10,047 nucleotides of DNA from Flavihumibacter sp. Lineage in GTDB: Bacteria; Bacteroidota; Bacteroidia; Chitinophagales; Chitinophagaceae. Where the stretch lies: contig JALOMU010000020.1 of the NCBI GenBank assembly GCA_025455285.1, positions 1-10,047 of the forward strand. Reading direction: 5' to 3'. A model generated the notes under the pieces. The model did not search any database, was not told where the DNA came from, and was given only the letters and a program-made list of their open reading frames with translations. The translations under genes and the position numbers were made by a program. Below, one piece after another: positions 6,397 to 10,047 of this stretch (its first letter is position 1; every line of letters begins with the position of its first letter).

Positions 6397-7404
6397 ATGC
6401 GCAGTGAATTGATTCATAAAATTTTCTCAACTCCTGCCAGTCAGCAGGATGCGCTGATCCTGGATGTTTTCCAGTACCAGTATGAGAACAATCTGGTTTA
6501 CAAAAGGTTTTGCGACTCGATTAACAGAAAGCCTGCCCAAGTTAGAACGAAGGAAGAAATCCCTTTTTTACCCATCCGTTTTTTTAAAACACATGTAATA
6601 AAATCAGGAAATTTCCCGGAGGAAGAATGGTTTGAAAGCAGCGGCACTACAGGAACCATCAACAGCCGGCATTTTGTTCGTTCACTTGATTTGTACCGGG
6701 AAAGTTTCACGCGCTGCTTTAACAAGTTTTACGGACATGCCTCCGAATGGTGCATACTCGGCTTACTCCCCTCTTATCTTGAGCGCCAGCATTCCAGCCT
6801 GGTGGTAATGGTGGATGAATTAATTCGACAGAGCACTCATCCCGAAAGTGGATTTTACCTGTACGACCAGGAAAAATTAAAAGAAAACTTGCTGCATCTG
6901 CAGGCAAGCCGGCAGAAAGTTTTATTGTTTGGGGTAACATTTGCCCTGCTGGATTTCGCAGAAGCTTATACATTCCCCCTGCCTGCTGTTACCATTATGG
7001 AAACCGGCGGAATGAAAGGCCGAAGGGAAGAAATCACCCGTGCGGCCCTTCATGAACGGCTCGCAGCCAGTTTTCCGGGAGCCGCCATTCATTCTGAATA
7101 TGGCATGACAGAACTGCTTTCCCAGGCTTACTGCGGGGATAATGGACGTTTTTTTTGTCCCGATTGGATGCAGATACTTCTCCGTGAGGAAGACGACCCG
7201 CTTAGTCTGCTTCCCTCTCCCGTTAATGAAACCGCATATGAAGGCAAAGCTGGGGTGATCAACATAATTGACCTGGCTAACCTTGATTCCTGTGCTTTTA
7301 TTGCAACTGACGATATGGGTAAACGCTACTCCGATGGAGGATTTGAAGTACTCGGCAGGGTTGACAACAGCGATATCCGCGGATGCAGTTTATTGACGGT
7401 CTAA
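6397..7404 (+). CDS. LuxE-type acyl-protein synthetase / acyl transferase
   Basis: A 335-residue soluble protein of the LuxE family, related to adenylate-forming (ANL) enzymes; these activate a carboxylic acid with ATP and pass the acyl group to an enzyme Cys or a partner. Visible signatures: phosphate-binding ESSGTTGT (80-87), METGGMKGRREE (201-212), the adenylate-binding HSEYGMTEL (232-240), IATDDMG (302-308) and the C-terminal GRVDNSDIRGCSLL (320-333). Cys330, five residues from the end, is placed like the acyl-accepting Cys near the C-terminus of Photobacterium LuxE. The frame is open back to a TTG at 6268, but that would run across the opposite-strand lipoprotein gene, so I chose the first ATG in the intergenic space. 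There is no LuxC-type reductase, LuxD or acyl-carrier gene in the window, so acyl donor and acceptor are unknown; a role in lipid or pigment synthesis is only a possibility. It is a single-gene unit. Confidence 0.85.
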   Translation: MRSELIHKIFSTPASQQDALILDVFQYQYENNLVYKRFCDSINRKPAQVRTKEEIPFLPIRFFKTHVIKSGNFPEEEWFESSGTTGTINSRHFVRSLDLYRESFTRCFNKFYGHASEWCILGLLPSYLERQHSSLVVMVDELIRQSTHPESGFYLYDQEKLKENLLHLQASRQKVLLFGVTFALLDFAEAYTFPLPAVTIMETGGMKGRREEITRAALHERLAASFPGAAIHSEYGMTELLSQAYCGDNGRFFCPDWMQILLREEDDPLSLLPSPVNETAYEGKAGVINIIDLANLDSCAFIATDDMGKRYSDGGFEVLGRVDNSDIRGCSLLTV

Positions 7405-7522
7405 AAAAAAATTAAAATTTCACGCAGCAATTTAAAATCTCCGGTAGTCTTATTAATAGGTGGATATTATTACGTTATCTGCTAACTGACCAAATCTTAC
7501 TGCTACTTGCTTACCAGCCACT

Positions 7523-7556
7523 AACCGGGGACTTTAGGGTTCCCGGTTTTGTTATT
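7523..7556 (+). terminator. Intrinsic terminator downstream of the LuxE-type gene
   Basis: AACCGGGGA (7523-7531) pairs with TTCCCGGTT (7540-7548) in a 9-bp stem with one G-T pair and an 8-base loop, followed by TTTGTTATT. The T-run is on the plus side only, so it serves rightward transcription; on the minus strand the flank is not T-rich. It lies about 120 bases after the stop and touches the last codons of the convergent gene. Between 7405 and 7522 I see only AT-rich sequence, with no gene. Confidence 0.75.
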
Positions 7557-9678
7557 CAAAGAAGAGCTCATCAACAAATACCCAACCAGGACTTCCTTTG
7601 CCAGGATGCCAGGATGGCAGTGCAGGCAGATGTTTTACAATGATTTTCAATTGTTTATATTTCTTTTCAGGTAAGTTTACCGAATATATTTTTTCATACT
7701 GCACGGTATCCATGTTGTGTTGACGGGGTATTTCTTTAGCCAGCAACTGGAGTTTCCCATCCTGTTCGGTACCCCAAACCTGGATTTCTTTTGGCGGCAT
7801 GATATAACTGCCTACTCCTACCAATGTGCTTACCGACAAATTCCGCAGGTTTCTGGATTCTTTGAATTCCACCTGAACTTCCAGGTCCCTGTCTTTATAA
7901 CCCAGCCATTTGCCACTTCTAAAATTTCCGTCTCCTTTCACTTCATCGATCAGTGTTTGCGCCCCGGAACCTTTGTAAGAAGGATCAGGTGTTGTAAGCA
8001 AACGGATCGAATCGGGTTTACCACCTGAGCCAAAAAACTGCCTACTTACCGTGGCGCTGCTGATCCAGCCTTTTTTAAAGGCTTTTGCCTTAACCTGGCT
8101 GGTTTTGGTAATGGTAACCGGACCTTTATAAACAGGCGACTGCAGGCTATCGGGTTCAGACCCATCCAAAGTATACCGCAAGTCGGCGCCTTGCACAAAA
8201 TGCTTGAGTTTTAGTTCAAAAGGCTGACTGAAAATCTGCTCATCGTTCTGCACAATGGGTGGATTCAGTTGGATACGTATGGTATCACCAGCAAAACCAG
8301 TTTCCAGCCGTGTGTCTCCCCACGATTTTTGAAGTGTCGGTACATCTTCCGGTTTAACCCCGGTGCTCCAACAATAGAGGGATTTTACCGGTATTGGGTT
8401 TGAGCTTAACCCAGCAGTTGTAACCGACGTACCGGACAAACTTAGCTCACGCAAAGACGGGAGTTGTTTCAATACCGGCAATGCTTTATCTGTGATACCA
8501 CTAAAGGAAAGATTCAGGTTCCGCAGATTGGGGAACTGTTTTAGCAATTCCAGATCTTTATCGGTTACCGGCATCCGGTTCAGGTTTAGTTGAACCAGTT
8601 GTTCTTTTATCTGCAGCAGGTCTTTTAATTCTTCCGGCTTAAACTGACTGGCGCCAAAATAATTCACTTCCAATGCCGGCGATTCTGCCGCAATCGGCTG
8701 TACTGTCCGGTAGTGAGAATTGAGTTTTTCGATGACTGATTCAGCTGCAGGAGAAAATGCATAAACAGCTTCTTCCCCACTAACAAACAAAGATGCCGTG
8801 AGTAAACGAAGACTATCACTCTCCGGCAAATCTGCCAGTTTACCCTCCATGCTGGATCCTGATTTTATCCAATGATACAGGATAGCAATCTCGTCATCCG
8901 TAAGCTGGGGTTTGCCTTTTGGTGGCATATGTTCCTTATGGTTAAGCGGAAGGTGTACGCGTTGTAACAGCAGTCCATATTCTTTGGCCGTGGTATCCCA
9001 GAGCAGCCCGTTTTTGCCACCTCTCAGCAATGATGCTGCCGTTTCCATTACCAGTTCTCCTTTGGCCTTTGAATTGTTATGACAACTCACGCATTTAGCT
9101 TCCAGGATGGGTTGGATTACATGATCATAAACAATCGCATCTTCAAATGCAACAGGCGCAGTGGTTTCCGTTGCTTTTACCGGAGCAAGCAGGAAATTAT
9201 CCCCATGCGTTAATACTGCTCCTTGATGACCTGTCAGGATTAATCCCATTATCATTAAAGCACTGGATACAGATAATGATATTCTCCGTGATTGCATCCA
9301 TTTGCGCAAATGGTACCAAACCAATGCAAACAGCGATAGAAATACGCCACCCCATTTATGCAGCGTAACGGCATCGGAACCATATCCTTCTTCTCTTGAC
9401 AGAATCCAACCAAACAAGGCAGAGAAAACGGTAAGGTTAAGGGTACCTAACCAAAGCAGGTCCATCCCGTCCGAATTATTCCTGGCCTGTGGCATCCACT
9501 CGAGGATCAGTAAGAGTAATAACAATACAATAGGAAAGTGCAGCAATAAGGGGTGCATTCTTCCGGCAACCTGAAGCCAGGAAGGAATTAGTACCCATTG
9601 TTCGGCAAGAACAAAAAACAATAAGAGTGTATTGGCTGCAAAAGCCAGGTTATACAGGAGAGTTTTCCAGGTACGCAT
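7552..9678 (-). CDS. Membrane-anchored modular cytochrome c protein (DUF2231-like, cyt c, LRR, chitobiase-type and discoidin-like domains)
   Basis: A 708-residue protein. The N-terminal third has about five membrane segments (roughly 9-24, 44-61, 73-92, 109-123, 134-150) with a DUF2231-like pattern, MHPLLLHFPI (41-50). Its His residues at 42, 47, 107 (LHKWGG) and 151 (GHQG) could bind heme b. A planctomycete-type cytochrome c domain follows: one heme site CVSCH at 196-200, with Met251 in HMPPKG as likely axial ligand. Next are about four leucine-rich repeats of some 24 residues (361-453), a chitobiase C-terminal-type beta-sandwich (about 475-548, with YTLDGSEPDS), and a C-terminal discoidin-like region (about 575-708, ending GWVFVDELFFE). 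The soluble part should lie in the periplasm. The start ATG overlaps the stop of the DUF1501 gene by one base, so the two are probably translated together. A one-heme electron-transfer or sensing role linked to carbohydrate binding is inferred; the true function is unknown. Confidence 0.85.
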   Translation of the reverse strand: MRTWKTLLYNLAFAANTLLLFFVLAEQWVLIPSWLQVAGRMHPLLLHFPIVLLLLLLILEWMPQARNNSDGMDLLWLGTLNLTVFSALFGWILSREEGYGSDAVTLHKWGGVFLSLFALVWYHLRKWMQSRRISLSVSSALMIMGLILTGHQGAVLTHGDNFLLAPVKATETTAPVAFEDAIVYDHVIQPILEAKCVSCHNNSKAKGELVMETAASLLRGGKNGLLWDTTAKEYGLLLQRVHLPLNHKEHMPPKGKPQLTDDEIAILYHWIKSGSSMEGKLADLPESDSLRLLTASLFVSGEEAVYAFSPAAESVIEKLNSHYRTVQPIAAESPALEVNYFGASQFKPEELKDLLQIKEQLVQLNLNRMPVTDKDLELLKQFPNLRNLNLSFSGITDKALPVLKQLPSLRELSLSGTSVTTAGLSSNPIPVKSLYCWSTGVKPEDVPTLQKSWGDTRLETGFAGDTIRIQLNPPIVQNDEQIFSQPFELKLKHFVQGADLRYTLDGSEPDSLQSPVYKGPVTITKTSQVKAKAFKKGWISSATVSRQFFGSGGKPDSIRLLTTPDPSYKGSGAQTLIDEVKGDGNFRSGKWLGYKDRDLEVQVEFKESRNLRNLSVSTLVGVGSYIMPPKEIQVWGTEQDGKLQLLAKEIPRQHNMDTVQYEKIYSVNLPEKKYKQLKIIVKHLPALPSWHPGKGSPGWVFVDELFFE

Positions 9679-10047
9679 CAGGCGATAATATCTTTTACAA
9701 CGGTTCCTGCCACATCGGTTAACCGGTAGCGGCGACCCAGGTGTTTAAATGTAAGACGTTCATGATCCAGTCCCATCAGATGTAAAACCGTTGCATGGAA
9801 ATCATTCACATGCACTGGATTTTGTACAATGTTATATCCGAATTCATCGGTTTCTCCATATACACCGGGTTTTACTCCACCACCTGCCATCCAGATAGTA
9901 AAACAACGCGGATGATGATCCCGTCCATAATTGTCTCTTGTTAACGGTCCCTGGCAATAATTGGTGCGACCAAACTCACCTCCCCAAATCACCAGAGTTT
10001 CGTCTAGCAAGCCTCTTTGTTTCAAATCAGTAATAAGTGCAGCTGAA
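9678..10047 (-). CDS. DUF1501 family protein, C-terminal part (5' end beyond the window)
   Basis: The last 122 codons of a DUF1501 protein, a member of the alkaline phosphatase/sulfatase-like superfamily, usually exported by the Tat pathway in full-length members (not testable here). The frame is open to the window edge; the apparent start at 10025 is an internal TTG, since the codons before it (SAALITD) continue the family pattern. Typical signatures are [31 protein letters not shown], a TDEFG, then [20 protein letters not shown] and GRRYRLTDV near the end. The His/Asp-rich sites (GRDHHP and HVNDFHAT) are likely metal or catalytic sites by superfamily analogy. In Planctomycetes and soil Bacteroidota this family is normally encoded with DUF1549/DUF1553 cytochrome proteins, matching its overlap with the next gene. 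The substrate is not known. Confidence 0.88.
   Translation of the reverse strand, partial: SAALITDLKQRGLLDETLVIWGGEFGRTNYCQGPLTRDNYGRDHHPRCFTIWMAGGGVKPGVYGETDEFGYNIVQNPVHVNDFHATVLHLMGLDHERLTFKHLGRRYRLTDVAGTVVKDIIA

Noticed and set aside
7717..8028. 103-codon open frame on the plus strand inside the cytochrome gene
   Set aside because: It lies wholly antisense to a well-supported gene, has no recognisable domain and no promoter; the same holds for the other antisense frames within lon, the M42 gene and the UbiA-like gene.
10023..10025. TTG at 10025 as the start of the right-edge gene
   Set aside because: The frame stays open to the window edge and the residues before it continue the DUF1501 pattern, so the gene simply begins outside the window.

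Overview
The window looks like chromosomal DNA from a member of the Bacteroidota, most likely Chitinophagaceae or a close relative. This rests on four things seen in the sequence: a PorQ-type gene of the type IX secretion system (T9SS), promoter -7 boxes of the Bacteroidota form TAnnTTTG, no clear Shine-Dalgarno sites, and a lipoprotein with a Bacteroidota-style lipobox. The genus is inferred from general protein character, not from a database match.

Layout, left to right. Positions 1-65 (minus) hold the first 21 codons of a gene leaving the window, possibly a purine-nucleoside phosphorylase. Divergent to it is lon (291-2693, plus), the ATP-dependent protease, closed by a strong intrinsic terminator. 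Next is porQ (2828-3826, plus), an outer-membrane component of the T9SS cell-surface attachment machinery. It converges on a minus-strand cluster read as lipoprotein (6344-5874), UbiA-like membrane protein (5864-5031) and M42 aminopeptidase (4997-3882). The space between porQ and the M42 gene is filled from stop codon to stop codon by 7-bp repeat units in inverted orientation, able to form a 22-bp stem. Divergent from the lipoprotein gene is a LuxE-type acyl-protein synthetase/acyl transferase gene (6397-7404, plus), with a dyad just before its start and a terminator after it.

The right end (7552-10047, minus) is part of a planctomycete-style cluster: the C-terminal part of a DUF1501 protein overlaps by one base (TGATG) a 708-residue modular protein combining a DUF2231-like membrane domain, a one-heme cytochrome c domain, leucine-rich repeats, a chitobiase-type beta-sandwich and a C-terminal discoidin-like domain. 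These two are probably translationally coupled and act together at the membrane/periplasm. The upstream partner expected for such clusters (DUF1549/DUF1553) would lie beyond the right edge.

The window is mostly ordinary housekeeping and envelope genes. No CRISPR array, tRNA, rRNA, transposase or phage gene was seen. The least explained items are the modular cytochrome plus DUF1501 pair, the UbiA-like protein with a broken first Asp motif, the stand-alone LuxE-like enzyme, and the stop-to-stop heptad repeat. No stretch above 300 bases lacks a gene.
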